NCBI GenBank assembly: GCA_022402525.1 | Contig: JAKRSB010000126.1 | Span: 1 to 64,000 of the forward strand | Direction of reading: 5' to 3' | Source of the DNA: Thermosynechococcaceae cyanobacterium MS004 | GTDB taxonomy: Bacteria > Cyanobacteriota > Cyanobacteriia > Thermosynechococcales > Thermosynechococcaceae | Length of the DNA stretch: 64,000 bases | Shown here: piece by piece, positions 18,030-27,587 of the stretch | How the letters are laid out: each line of letters starts with the position of its first letter | Position numbering within the stretch: the first letter of the stretch is position 1 | The notes under the pieces: model-generated | What the model was told of the DNA's origin: nothing | Database searches by the model: none | The model's input: the letters and a program-made list of their open reading frames with translations, nothing else | Position numbers and translations under genes: made by a program

Positions 18030-18232
18030 CGGTTGTTCTCCAACGCAGCAATCAAGGGGGTAGGCAAAAATTCTGGGTTTAGCAAGCTCTGGATCTAGCA
18101 AGCTCTGGATTTAATAAATTCTGGGGGTATTTAGACGCTACTCCAGACTTGGGTATTTTCAGACTTGAGTATTTTCAGACTGGAGCAGGAATCAAGCATC
18201 AGTTGAGCGGATAGCGCCTAGCAACAAATCCC

Positions 18233-19306
18233 TTATGAATTAACCATCAAACGGTCTTCATCCATGCGGACTTTTTCTTGAATAAAAGACACCGCAAGTG
18301 CCACATCATCCTTACTGCCAATAATGAGCGGCGTCCGCTGATGCAGATGGGTTGGCACCACACTCATCAGCGGCTCCAGTCCCGTACTGGCTGATCCCCC
18401 AGCCTGCTCAATTAAAAACGCAAGAGGGGCTGACTCATAGAGTAGGCGTAGTTTCCCCTCCGGTTGCTTCAGCGTGCCGGGATACAAAAAGACTCCCCCC
18501 TGCAGCAAGATCCGGTGGATATCGCCCACCAGTGCGCCACTGTAGCGCGCCGTATAGCCTTCATGGCGATGGACATAGCGAATAAAGTCACGAATGGCTT
18601 CATCACACTGCCAAAAATTCCCCTCATTGACGCTGTAGACCGACCCGTGGGCTGGAATTTGAATATTCTCTGCGGACAAAATAAATTCCCCCAGGCTGGG
18701 ATCTAGGGTAAAGGTATGAACACCCGTCCCAATGGAATAAACCAGCACCGTACTTGGCCCATAAAGCACGTAGCCAGATGCTAACTGACGATGACCAGAC
18801 TGCAGCAAATCCAACCCAGTTTGTTCGGGATCATTGCCGACTTGTTGACGAATGGAAAAAATTGACCCCACGTTGAGGTTGATATCGACGTTAGAAGACC
18901 CGTCAATGGGGTCGTAGAGTAGGGTGTAGCGACCCACCGGACAATTTTCTGGGATGTAGTATGGCTTCTCCATTTCCTCGGAGGCCAACTGGCAGACGAG
19001 GCCACTCTGCTTAAAAACCGCAATAAACACCTCATTTGCAAACAAGTCCATCTTTTTGACGGCTTCACCCTGCACGTTGATGTCTCCCGTGAAGCCCAGC
19101 GCACCCTCCACAAGCCCTGCGCGGCTGAGGCGACGGGCAATAATCTTGGCCGCCAAAGCAATGCGGCTCATGATGGCGCTGAGGTCTTGGGCTTCGGATC
19201 CAAAGCTCTGAAGCTGCTGAAGGACATGCCGCGAAAGGGTAGTACAGTCTCGATCTAGCGCGTAGTCATAGGATAAATCCATGGGCGCTGTCTCTAAATT
19301 TTGCAT
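18233..19306 (-). CDS. fbp: Fructose-1,6-bisphosphatase, class I
   Basis: Hydrolyses fructose 1,6-bisphosphate to fructose 6-phosphate, for gluconeogenesis and possibly the Calvin cycle. At 357 residues it is a standard class I enzyme. The metal-binding motif [20 protein letters not shown] is intact, as are the preceding LASEEMEKP and the later [13 protein letters not shown]. It is first in the minus-strand cluster with tal, zwf and opcA. The 200-base spacer to tal has imperfect GTATTTTCAGACTTGA repeats. Confidence 0.95.
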   Translation of the reverse strand: MQNLETAPMDLSYDYALDRDCTTLSRHVLQQLQSFGSEAQDLSAIMSRIALAAKIIARRLSRAGLVEGALGFTGDINVQGEAVKKMDLFANEVFIAVFKQSGLVCQLASEEMEKPYYIPENCPVGRYTLLYDPIDGSSNVDINLNVGSIFSIRQQVGNDPEQTGLDLLQSGHRQLASGYVLYGPSTVLVYSIGTGVHTFTLDPSLGEFILSAENIQIPAHGSVYSVNEGNFWQCDEAIRDFIRYVHRHEGYTARYSGALVGDIHRILLQGGVFLYPGTLKQPEGKLRLLYESAPLAFLIEQAGGSASTGLEPLMSVVPTHLHQRTPLIIGSKDDVALAVSFIQEKVRMDEDRLMVNS

Positions 19307-19566
19307 GGTTCCCTGCTTTTCTTTACCTAAAGTATCTGCATAAAACCCCTGCTGCGGTGTCGCGCACTACGGCTGCTTTTATGGTTGGGCTTTTAATTGG
19401 TGGGCTTTTATGACGCGATCGCATTCCTCAATGACTTGAATAGACTGTTCAGATAGATTGCACAGATAGATTGTTCAGACCTCCCTTACATCTTAGGAAG
19501 CTTGCCAAAAAAGCGTCGGATGCTGCGCTGGAATTACAGAAATGCTTTAGATTTTATGGATTGGAT

Positions 19567-20250
19567 TTAGGGAAATCGCTGCTGCAAAATCAGCGCTGCG
19601 ATCGCCAAGTCTGCGGGAGTCGTCACTTTTAGATTCGTTTCTTCTCCCATCACAATATGGACGGGCAGATTAAACCGCTCAAACAACGCCGCATCATCCG
19701 TGACTTCCCATCCCTGGCGCTGGCCTTCGGCATGACAGGCCTTGAGCTTTTCTACATCAAATCCTTGGGGGGTCTGAGCCGCCCAGAGCTGAGCGCGATC
19801 GGGTGTCGCGCAAATTTGCCGATTAGCGTCCACGACTTTAATGGTGTCCTTGACTGGGACTGCCGCTACAAATCCTAGATATTCATTCAGCGCCGCAGCA
19901 CAGCGATCAATCAGCGCTGGGGTCACTAGGCAGCGCGCCCCATCGTGGATCAAGACATGGGCTGCATCCGTCGGCAACGCCTGTAGCCCGTTATAAACCG
20001 ACTCCTGACGGGTGGCCCCTCCCACAATCATTTCAACTGGTTTAGAAAGCTGTAAGTCCTGGAGCAGAGCTTCCCAAATCTCACGATCCTCCGGCTGTCC
20101 AATGAGGCCAATCCAATGAATCGAGGTCGCCGCCTCTGCCGCCAGTAGCGTCCAGGCCAAAATGGGCTTTTCCAGGAGACTCAGACGAAGTTTATTGTGG
20201 CTGCTGCCCATCCGTTTACCCATCCCCGCCGCTGGAATCAGAAGGTGCAT
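19567..20250 (-). CDS. ispD: 2-C-methyl-D-erythritol 4-phosphate cytidylyltransferase
   Basis: Couples CTP to methylerythritol phosphate in the MEP isoprenoid pathway, which supplies carotenoids and the phytyl tail of chlorophyll. The length of 227 residues is standard. Motifs are the nucleotide loop PAAGMGKRMGSSHNKLRL at the N-terminus, GGATRQESVYNGLQAL near 77-92 and HDGARCLVTPALID near 101-114. It stands alone and is divergent from the GT9 gene. Confidence 0.94.
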   Translation of the reverse strand: MHLLIPAAGMGKRMGSSHNKLRLSLLEKPILAWTLLAAEAATSIHWIGLIGQPEDREIWEALLQDLQLSKPVEMIVGGATRQESVYNGLQALPTDAAHVLIHDGARCLVTPALIDRCAAALNEYLGFVAAVPVKDTIKVVDANRQICATPDRAQLWAAQTPQGFDVEKLKACHAEGQRQGWEVTDDAALFERFNLPVHIVMGEETNLKVTTPADLAIAALILQQRFP

Positions 20251-20581
20251 TCGCCTTAACCTCGCCTCACATTAACCTTGTGTTGTCAGTTCTTAAAGTA
20301 TCATTCTCCCTAAGCACACTCTGAAGTAGGCATGTCTCTGATGTAGGCATGTGGAAGTCGGCATGTGTCGTGGTCGCCTGCTCCACCGCTACCTGCTCCA
20401 TTGCTATGGGATAACATTCTGGTCGCAGTGAGTCTCCGGTATTCCACTACAATAAGAGCGACAGCGCCCAGGCAGGTTGTGCCAGTTTAGTTGCTAGCTG
20501 CCGCTGTAGCCAGACTGTTAGGCGTGTTTTAATCCTGAGCCGATTGATCGAGATCCCCTATTACCCATCGTAGAGACCTCA
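20251..20581. promoter_or_regulatory. 331-base divergent spacer ispD / GT9 gene
   Basis: No gene is seen. Repeated GTAGGCATGT and CTGCTCCA fragments lie at about 20325-20400. A TACAAT hexamer at 20448-20453 is a plausible -10 box for the rightward GT9 gene, but no good -35 is visible. Confidence 0.35.
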
Positions 20582-21553
20582 ATGACTCGCTTACTAGCCC
20601 TGATACCCGGTGGAATTGGCGATCAGTTTTTGTGCTTTCCCATGCTGGAAAGCCTTCAGCAACAGTATCCGCAAGCAAAAATTGATGTGGTTGTCGAACC
20701 TCGCGCAAAGGCGGCCTACCGCGTCAATCGCGTGGTGCAGACCGTTTTGATCTATAACTTTCAGGGGAATACAGGGCCTGCGGACTGGGGAAACCTCGTC
20801 GGTGCGGTGCGAGAACGAGAATATGATGCCCTTGTGACGCTGGATCAAAAATGGTTTGGCGGCATCTTACTCTGGCTAATGGCCGTGCCTAAGCGAATCG
20901 GCTATGCGGGCTTGCCAAACTCTAAGTTTTTAACCCACGCGATCGCGCCAACGTCCCAGCCGTACTTGGCCGCGAGGTATCACGATGATTTACTTAAGCC
21001 TCTAGGCGTGACGCGGGAATGTCCGGCGCTCTCGATTAATGTGCCGCGCAAAGATATTGAATGGACGGAGGGCGAGATCAAGCGCTTAGAGCTAAGTCCA
21101 GAAGCAGGCTACGTCCTGATTCATGGGGGGCTGCTCAGCGATCGCGAGTCCAAGGGTCTGAGCAATACCTATTCTGTGTCAAGCTGGCAAGCGCTGATTA
21201 AAGGATTCCAGGATCGTCAGCCGGACTTACCTGTGGTGCTGGTGCAGGCTCCCAATGATCGCCCCTGGTTCCAGCCCATTGTGGAAGACTGTCCTGGCCT
21301 TAAGGTCAGTACCCCAGAGGATTTGGGCAAGACGGCGGCGCTGATTGCGGGGGCGAAGCTGATGGTTTGTACCGACAGCAATGCCATGCATCTTGCGGTG
21401 GCGCTTGGAACCTACTTGTTTGCGCTGTTTGGCTCGACTGCCCCAGAGCGGGTGCTGCCCCAAGATGAGCGATTTGTTGCCCTGCGATCGCAGACGGGTC
21501 AAGTGACAGATATCCCACCTATTCAGGTACTAGAGAAAATTTGGGGCAAGTGA
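20582..21553 (+). CDS. Glycosyltransferase family 9 (heptosyltransferase-like)
   Basis: 323 residues with the two Rossmann-like halves of GT-B enzymes. The N-terminal LLALIPGGIGDQFLCFPMLESL is the GT9 signature, and the C-terminal KLMVCTDSNAMHLAVALG with LFGSTAPERVLP marks the nucleotide-sugar pocket. GT9 enzymes add heptose or other sugars to lipopolysaccharide core. Cyanobacteria often lack heptose, so the donor sugar is open. The next small gene starts 42 bases downstream and may be co-transcribed. Confidence 0.85.
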   Translation: MTRLLALIPGGIGDQFLCFPMLESLQQQYPQAKIDVVVEPRAKAAYRVNRVVQTVLIYNFQGNTGPADWGNLVGAVREREYDALVTLDQKWFGGILLWLMAVPKRIGYAGLPNSKFLTHAIAPTSQPYLAARYHDDLLKPLGVTRECPALSINVPRKDIEWTEGEIKRLELSPEAGYVLIHGGLLSDRESKGLSNTYSVSSWQALIKGFQDRQPDLPVVLVQAPNDRPWFQPIVEDCPGLKVSTPEDLGKTAALIAGAKLMVCTDSNAMHLAVALGTYLFALFGSTAPERVLPQDERFVALRSQTGQVTDIPPIQVLEKIWGK

Positions 21554-21595
21554 ATCGCGATCGCCATTCACTTAGCAGATCGTGAGCAGCAGGCC

Positions 21596-21937
21596 GTGAG
21601 AGCAAGACTAAACGATCAGATTATTTTTGTGCATCAAGACGATGTTCCACCCTTTAAAAAGGGCGGTTCTGTTGTGCGCAACAGCTACTTTTGGGCGCTC
21701 AAGGCGATCGCCGCCCATGCCCCCCGCTACGGGGACTGGGAATATGACGAAGAAGTGTGGACGGCCTTAAGGCGAGTTTTGATGGCGTTTCAAACCTCTG
21801 GCTACCTAGGGCTTCAGGAAACCCAGCTAGAGTTTCCGGTGGATCAGTTTGAGATCCCAGAGGCGGTTCGAGATGTGTCAACTTGGCAGTCTTTAGAGCA
21901 GTCTTTGGAACAGTCCTCAGAGCACTCCTTGGAGTAG
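21596..21937 (+). CDS. Small conserved cyanobacterial protein, unknown function
   Basis: 113 residues from a GTG start. The core (IIFVHQDDVPPFKKGGSVVR to QTSGYLGLQETQ) is soluble, with several aromatic residues, and matches no family I can name. The last 16 residues are four near-copies of Gln-Ser-Leu-Glu. They are encoded by a 12-base tandem repeat (21887-21934) that directly abuts the stop codon. The tail is therefore probably a recent extension. Confidence 0.6.
   Translation: MRARLNDQIIFVHQDDVPPFKKGGSVVRNSYFWALKAIAAHAPRYGDWEYDEEVWTALRRVLMAFQTSGYLGLQETQLEFPVDQFEIPEAVRDVSTWQSLEQSLEQSSEHSLE
21887..21934. repeat. 12-bp in-frame tandem repeat, 4 copies, ending at a stop codon
   Basis: Units of CAGTCTTTAGAG type at 21887, 21899, 21911 and 21923 are followed at once by TAG (21935-21937). 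Being a multiple of three, the array lengthens the protein by a Gln-Ser-Leu-Glu unit per copy. Confidence 0.85.
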
Positions 21938-21977
21938 GTGATCGCCAGATAGACGGCGGGAAAGCCAGCGGCCCAGA

Positions 21978-22733
21978 TCAGGCCATAAACTCACCCACGG
22001 CCTGGTAGACCGTTTCCCGCTCTCGATCCAGGGTAATGATGTGGTCTGACTTCTCTAGCCAGAGCAGCCGTTTTTCAGAAGTCCCCAGGCGATCGTAAAG
22101 GTACGACGCCCCAGCAGGGTCAACCACACGGTCTAAGCGAGATTGAATAATCAAGGTGGGATTCTGAATCGTCGGCAGCTTGGGTTTGACCTGCTCTATC
22201 AGCTCCATAGCGCTCCGCACCGACGCCATATTAAAAGTCTGGAAAAAAGCGGTATCTACGGCTTGCCGCTGCATGATCGGATCAAAAATGGGGAGCCCTC
22301 TGCGGGGCACGTCTGGAATTAACCTGCCCAAAGTCTGTACATAAGCTTCTAGGGGCAGGCCGTAGTACCACCTAGAGCGCAGCCGAAAGTAGGGTGCCAG
22401 CATGACCAGCTTATGGACGGGATACTCAGCCGCTAGGTTTAACCCTAGGGGGCATCCGGTAGAAAAGCCAATGAGCGATACCTGTTCGTAAGTCTGAGCC
22501 AGAGTTTTGTACGTTTCCACGCTGTAGGCATACCAATCCTGCCAGCGCGATCGCGGCATGTTGCCAGGCCGATCGTGGCCGGGATATAGAATCCCCTGTA
22601 CCGTCAGCCCTTGCTGGTGCAGTCGCTCACCGAGGGTCTGCATCTCGTAGACTCCACCGCCTAGTCCGTGGAGAAAAAGACAGGCGTGGGAAGGACTTCC
22701 CTTGAGAAAAAAGGGCTTATTTTGTAGCGTCAT
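21978..22733 (-). CDS. Alpha/beta hydrolase, carboxylesterase type
   Basis: 251 residues of the alpha/beta hydrolase fold. The oxyanion region is HACLFLHGLGGGVYEMQTL, the nucleophile elbow is GFSTG (Ser near 95), and the acid and base are suggested by QSRLDRVVDP and KSDHIITLDRE. The overall pattern (LGERLHQQGLTVQGILYPGHD) resembles Est30-type carboxylesterases or monoacylglycerol lipases. The substrate is unknown. There is no signal peptide, so it is probably cytosolic. Confidence 0.85.
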   Translation of the reverse strand: MTLQNKPFFLKGSPSHACLFLHGLGGGVYEMQTLGERLHQQGLTVQGILYPGHDRPGNMPRSRWQDWYAYSVETYKTLAQTYEQVSLIGFSTGCPLGLNLAAEYPVHKLVMLAPYFRLRSRWYYGLPLEAYVQTLGRLIPDVPRRGLPIFDPIMQRQAVDTAFFQTFNMASVRSAMELIEQVKPKLPTIQNPTLIIQSRLDRVVDPAGASYLYDRLGTSEKRLLWLEKSDHIITLDRERETVYQAVGEFMA

Positions 22734-22879
22734 AGGAGTCTAGGAAGACGGGAGACGGTGAACGCAGCCCCAGGAGGCAGAAGCTCAATGAGCAGAGCCC
22801 CAATAAGCACAACTCCAGTGAGTTGAATCCCATTAGAAGCGATCGCCCTCTGCATCAGCAAGTATCGCTAGACCGTGGG

Positions 22880-23335
22880 CTAGGCCGCCGTCAGTAAAGA
22901 CTGGAGTGGCTTCCATTCAAAATCTCTAGCACCCCCCAGCTCAACCACGACCTTTAGGCGAGGCTCCGCCTGGGTAAGGTCGTAAAGGTAGGCCAACTCT
23001 TGCTTAGAGAGGCGCTGCCCATCATAGAGCCAGATCACGAGCCCCTTTGCGCCCACGGCCAGATGCTCAAGGTGAGAGCTGACAAAGGGCGGAATAAAGT
23101 AGGTGCGGATGGCATTTTTGCCGACGTGGGGTGGCCGCACACCGTGAACTTGGGTGAGATAGGAGGCTAAATCGCCCAGCCCAGGTGCAGAGACAAACAC
23201 TGTGGCATACCCCGCCGCCCGCAGACGACGTTTGTATCTGCCTTCAAAGCCGCCCTCTAGGGGTGCATAAACCCCTACTGCACCGGAAGCTTCCACTTCC
23301 CGAATAAATTTTTTACCCGTGACGATTAGCGCCAT
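22880..23335 (-). CDS. ndhN: NDH-1 complex subunit N
   Basis: A peripheral subunit of the cyanobacterial NADPH/ferredoxin-plastoquinone oxidoreductase, which serves respiration and cyclic electron flow at the thylakoid membrane. MALIVTGKKFIREVEASGAV is the family's start, so the ATG at 23335 is chosen (151 residues). The open frame upstream to 23431 is not NdhN-like. FEGRYKRRLRAAGYATVFVSA and the end DFEWKPLQSLL are further landmarks. GAGAGA upstream is the likely ribosome site. It stands alone, as usual for this subunit. Confidence 0.93.
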   Translation of the reverse strand: MALIVTGKKFIREVEASGAVGVYAPLEGGFEGRYKRRLRAAGYATVFVSAPGLGDLASYLTQVHGVRPPHVGKNAIRTYFIPPFVSSHLEHLAVGAKGLVIWLYDGQRLSKQELAYLYDLTQAEPRLKVVVELGGARDFEWKPLQSLLTAA

Positions 23336-23701
23336 GACTGTCTCTCGCGTAGTTCGGTTGCTGGGGAGTTGGATTCCTAAAGGCTGTTGGAGATAAACCC
23401 TGAGCCCACATGAACGATGCCTATTGCCCAACCTATTTGCCTAACCTATTGCCCATAGCTCAGGCTGGAAATGGCCTAGGGTGACTCTGGCGTTTATTCC
23501 ACCGCCATATTCTACCGTCTTAACCCCTTGAATGTAACTTTTCATCATGTTTCATCGGCACTCGGTTCCTAGGGACGCTCAATTTGCCATGATCGGATTG
23601 TCATGTTCGGGTTGTCATGATCGATACAAGATGATCATCGATACAAAATGATCAATTCTGGATCGTGCCTTGACCGTGAATCCTTTTGGAAGGGGTGCAT
23701 C

Positions 23702-25084
23702 ATGGGAATTGCCAGTATCAACCCCGCGACGGGTCTTTTAATAAAGTCCTTTGAGGCGCTTGAGCCAGATGCGCTTCAGGCCAAAATTGAAGCTGCTGCC
23801 CTCGCATTTGATCACTACCGAAACACCTCCTTTGAGCAGCGGGGTGATTGGCTCCGCCGTGCTGCTGCTGACCTCCGTGAGCGCTCTACGGATTTTGCTA
23901 AGCTGATGACCTTAGAAATGGGTAAACCCATCACTCAGGCGATCGCAGAAGTGGAGAAATGCGCCTGGGTTTGTGATTACTATGCAGAGCATGCTGCTGC
24001 CTTCTTAGCCCCAGAGTCTGTCGAAACCGATGCCAGCCAGTCCTGGGTGATGTATCAGCCCTTGGGCGTTATTTTAGCCGTCATGCCCTGGAATTTTCCC
24101 TTTTGGCAGGTGTTTCGCTTTGCCGCACCAGCGCTGATGGCGGGCAATACAGCGCTGCTTAAGCACGCCTCCAATGTGCCCCAGTGTGCCCTTGCCATTG
24201 AGTCTATTTTGGCGAGTGCCGGTTTCCCGGAGGCGGTGTTTCAGACCCTGCTGATTCCGGCGGCAGACGTGGAGCGCGTGGTGCGATCTCCTCAGGTTAA
24301 AGCGGCCACCCTCACAGGCAGCGAGATCGCTGGGGCTAGTTTGGCAAAAGCGGCGGGGGAATGTCTCAAAAAGACGGTTTTGGAGCTAGGGGGAAGCGAC
24401 CCGTTTATTGTGACCGCCAGTGCAGATCTCGACGAAGCCGTGGCCGTCGCAACCAAGGCGCGGATGCTGAATAATGGGCAGTCCTGCATCGCGGCGAAGC
24501 GCTTCATCGTGCTGGAGCCTGTAGCAGAAGCCTTTGCCGAAAAATTTGTCCAGGCCTTTGCGGCGCTGCACATTGGCGACCCTACTCAAGACAGCACCGA
24601 CCTGGGACCTTTGGCCACGGCAAAGATTCGAGAGCAGCTTCATCATCAGGTTGAGGTGTCGATCGCAGCAGGGGCGGACTGCTTAATTGGCGGTCAGCTT
24701 TGGACAGGAGAGGCCACAGACGATCGATCGGGCTATTTCTACGAACCCACTATCCTTAAGAATATTCCCGAAGCCTGCCCCACCTATCGAGAAGAGTTTT
24801 TTGGCCCCGTTGCGCTTTTGTTTACAGTGCCGAGCCTGGACGCAGCGATCGCCCTAGCCAACGACAGCCCCTTTGGACTGGGCGCTAGCGCCTGGACCCA
24901 GGATGAATCAGAACGCGATCGCCTGATCCAAGAACTAGAGGCTGGGTCTGTTTTCATTAACGGCATGGTGAAATCCGATCCGCGACTGCCCTTTGGGGGC
25001 ATCAAGCATTCCGGCTACGGTCGAGAACTCGGCCGTCCTGGAATTTTAGAGTTCGTGAATGTAAAAACCGTCTGGGTCAAGTAA
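23702..25084 (+). CDS. gabD: Succinate-semialdehyde dehydrogenase
   Basis: Oxidises succinic semialdehyde to succinate with NAD(P)+. From the ATG at 23702, preceded by GGAAGGGG, it is 460 residues; an upstream in-frame start at 23648 is less likely. Motifs are PWNFPFWQVFRF, the general base in LELGGSDPF and the catalytic Cys in NNGQSCIAAKR. It is followed after 80 bases by a ThDP enzyme in the order known for the cyanobacterial pathway that converts 2-oxoglutarate to succinate without 2-oxoglutarate dehydrogenase. That neighbour makes this assignment firm within the aldehyde dehydrogenase family. Confidence 0.92.
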   Translation: MGIASINPATGLLIKSFEALEPDALQAKIEAAALAFDHYRNTSFEQRGDWLRRAAADLRERSTDFAKLMTLEMGKPITQAIAEVEKCAWVCDYYAEHAAAFLAPESVETDASQSWVMYQPLGVILAVMPWNFPFWQVFRFAAPALMAGNTALLKHASNVPQCALAIESILASAGFPEAVFQTLLIPAADVERVVRSPQVKAATLTGSEIAGASLAKAAGECLKKTVLELGGSDPFIVTASADLDEAVAVATKARMLNNGQSCIAAKRFIVLEPVAEAFAEKFVQAFAALHIGDPTQDSTDLGPLATAKIREQLHHQVEVSIAAGADCLIGGQLWTGEATDDRSGYFYEPTILKNIPEACPTYREEFFGPVALLFTVPSLDAAIALANDSPFGLGASAWTQDESERDRLIQELEAGSVFINGMVKSDPRLPFGGIKHSGYGRELGRPGILEFVNVKTVWVK

Positions 25085-25164
25085 AGGCCAATACGTTAAA
25101 GTCCAATGCGTGAGCTTCACGTTCGGGAGATTGAATCGGGAAAGTTTGAGTTGGGACAATTGCC

Positions 25165-26838
25165 ATGAACACCGCAGAGCTTCTCATCCAGTGCTTAGAA
25201 AACGAGGGCGTCGAGTATATTTTTGGGCTACCTGGTGAAGAAAATCTGCACATCCTAGAAGCGCTCAAAAACTCCTCCATTCAGTTTGTGACCTGCCGCC
25301 ACGAACAGGGCGCAGCCTTTATGGCTGATGTCTATGGACGGCTCACGGGGCAGGCTGGAGTCTGTCTCTCGACCCTTGGCCCTGGCGCAACCAACCTCAT
25401 GACTGGCGTTGCGGACGCCAACCTAGATGGTGCCCCCCTCGTGGCCATTACTGGGCAGGTGGGTACGGATCGGATGCACAACGAGTCCCATCAGTACCTT
25501 GATTTGGTCGCCATGTTTTCCCCGGTGACCAAGTGGGGCAAACAAATTGTGCGGCCTGATATTACCGCCGAGATTGTGCGCAAGGCGTTTAAGGTGGCTC
25601 AGGCAGAGAAGCCGGGTGCGGTGCATATTGACCTGCCAGAAAACGTCGCGGCGATGGAGGTGGCCGCGACGACTCAGCCGCTCCGCAAAAATATCCGGGA
25701 TACGGTCTACGCCTCGTTCAAAAGTCTAGAACAAGCCGCGATCGCGATCGCCCAAGCCAAAAATCCAATTGTGCTGGTGGGCAACGGAGCCATCCGCGAT
25801 CACGCCAGTGCAGCCCTCACCGACTTTGCGACCCAGCTTCACCTTCCCGTCGTCAATACCTTTATGGGCAAAGGCGTCTTGCCCTATACCCATCCCCTGG
25901 CCCTGTGGAGCGTTGGTCTTCAGCAGCGCGACTACATTAGCTGCGGGTTTGACCAGACCGACTTAGTGATTGCCATTGGCTATGACCTGATTGAATATTC
26001 CCCCAAAAAGTGGAATGCTGCTGGCGAAATTCCCATCCTTCACATCAGCACCACTCCCGCTGAAGTTGACAGTAGCTATAGCCCTTTCGTGGAGGTGGTT
26101 GGCGATATTTCAGACTCGCTTCAAGAAATTCTGAAGCGCTGCGATCGCACGGGCAAACCTGCGCCCTACGCGCTCTCGCTGCGCCCTGAAATTTTGGCCG
26201 ACTACGAACATTACGCCCAAGATGATGGCTTTCCCCTTCGCCCTCAAAAGATTATTTACGATCTGCGCCAAGTGCTCGGAGATGAAGATATTCTCATTTC
26301 AGATGTGGGAGCCCACAAAATGTGGATCGCACGGCACTACCACTGCATGACCCCCAACACCTGCCTCATTTCTAATGGATTTGCGGCCATGGGCATTGCC
26401 ATTCCAGGGGCGATCGCTGCCAAACTGGTCTATCCAGACCGTCATATCATTGCCGCAACCGGAGATGGCGGCTTTATGATGAATATGCAGGAACTTGAAA
26501 CCGCCGTTCGTCTTAAAACCCCCTTCGTCACGCTCATTTTTAACGATGGCGGCTATGGATTAATTGAATGGAAACAGCTTCAGCACTTTGGCAGTGCCAG
26601 CAACGTCCACTTCGGGAACCCCGACTTTGTTCGCCTAGCCGAGAGCATGGGACTGAAAGGCTACCGAATTTCCACCTGCGCTGAACTTTTGCCAACGCTC
26701 AAAGAAGCCTTAGCCCAAACCGTACCTGCCGTGATTGATTGTCCCGTAGATTACCGAGAAAATATGCTGTTCAGTCAGCGATCCGGGGCGCTAGCCTGCC
26801 AGATAGACCCCAACCCCAATCCAGGGAATTCACGCTAG
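25165..26838 (+). CDS. 2-oxoglutarate decarboxylase (acetolactate-synthase-like ThDP enzyme)
   Basis: 557 residues of the ThDP-dependent acetolactate synthase superfamily. The N-terminal GLPGEENLHILEAL and TCRHEQGAAFMADVYGR hold the activating Glu. The cofactor motif is GDGGFMMNMQELETAV to IFNDGGYG (about 433-465). Such genes are often labelled ilvB. The close partner next door is succinate-semialdehyde dehydrogenase. Together they match the pair shown in Synechococcus sp. PCC 7002 to decarboxylate 2-oxoglutarate to succinic semialdehyde and close the TCA cycle. No small regulatory ilvN-like gene is adjacent, which argues against acetolactate synthase. Confidence 0.88.
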   Translation: MNTAELLIQCLENEGVEYIFGLPGEENLHILEALKNSSIQFVTCRHEQGAAFMADVYGRLTGQAGVCLSTLGPGATNLMTGVADANLDGAPLVAITGQVGTDRMHNESHQYLDLVAMFSPVTKWGKQIVRPDITAEIVRKAFKVAQAEKPGAVHIDLPENVAAMEVAATTQPLRKNIRDTVYASFKSLEQAAIAIAQAKNPIVLVGNGAIRDHASAALTDFATQLHLPVVNTFMGKGVLPYTHPLALWSVGLQQRDYISCGFDQTDLVIAIGYDLIEYSPKKWNAAGEIPILHISTTPAEVDSSYSPFVEVVGDISDSLQEILKRCDRTGKPAPYALSLRPEILADYEHYAQDDGFPLRPQKIIYDLRQVLGDEDILISDVGAHKMWIARHYHCMTPNTCLISNGFAAMGIAIPGAIAAKLVYPDRHIIAATGDGGFMMNMQELETAVRLKTPFVTLIFNDGGYGLIEWKQLQHFGSASNVHFGNPDFVRLAESMGLKGYRISTCAELLPTLKEALAQTVPAVIDCPVDYRENMLFSQRSGALACQIDPNPNPGNSR

Positions 26839-27587
26839 CCGTGATCCTACTTTCATTCGCTGTATTTCGCCTTCCTCGTTTCCCGTGCCCTAGAGACTGC
26901 CCTTGGAAGGGTAGCTGTGCTTTGAGTTCCTAGCGTGCGACTAATGCTGCCTAGGGAGATGCTGTCAAGCACAATGTTTTGCGAACAATGTTGTCTAGAA
27001 TGGGCATCTTAGACCTAGAGATAGGCTTGGGAACTGTGGGCTGAGGAAAAGGCCACAATCATTGATCTATGGTCAAACTAAAGCTGTCAAACTAAAGCCA
27101 TCAAAGGCTCAGGGTTGCAGTATACCCATCTAACAGCATGGGAATTTAACGGGACATTAATTTAATAATTTTTCTGGGAATAAAAAACTTAAACCGCTGT
27201 TTTTCGTCCCAAAAGCGTAGACAATCGCTAAAAGAGTCTAAAAACAAACAAGAATCGTTGATATGTTGATTTTATGGCAGTTGCTTTATATTGCTGGTCT
27301 GGGTTTCTCCTAAACTATTTTGAGTCATGTGAATTGATGGTCGAGTATGATCCAGGGACTGTCCCTACAAACCGCCTTTTCTAAAAAACTGAATGGACTC
27401 TCTATCTTTGGATTCGTTGTGGTCTTGTCACTTTGATCTTTTCATTTTTGCATTGTCAGATTGATTGGGATGCGCGAGCGTCTTGTTGAGATGAGAAGTA
27501 GCTTGAATCCAGACTTGCCCCAATGAACTGATTTTACGGACTGATTTAGCTTAAATTAGATTTTTCTGGCCCCAACGTCGCAAGCCC
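26839..27587. other. 750-base intergenic region, no supported gene
   Basis: The base composition shifts to AT-rich after about 27130. I see a GTCAAACTAAAGC direct repeat (about 27062-27090) and a short AGGGAC-GTCCCT palindrome near 27354. A 36-codon frame at 27274-27384 has no family-like content. The stretch may hold the promoter of the next gene, or a decayed gene or RNA that I cannot identify. Confidence 0.4.

Noticed and set aside
27274-27384. 36-codon frame with a hydrophobic start in the long spacer
   Set aside because: No conserved pattern or ribosome site; chance frames of this size are expected.
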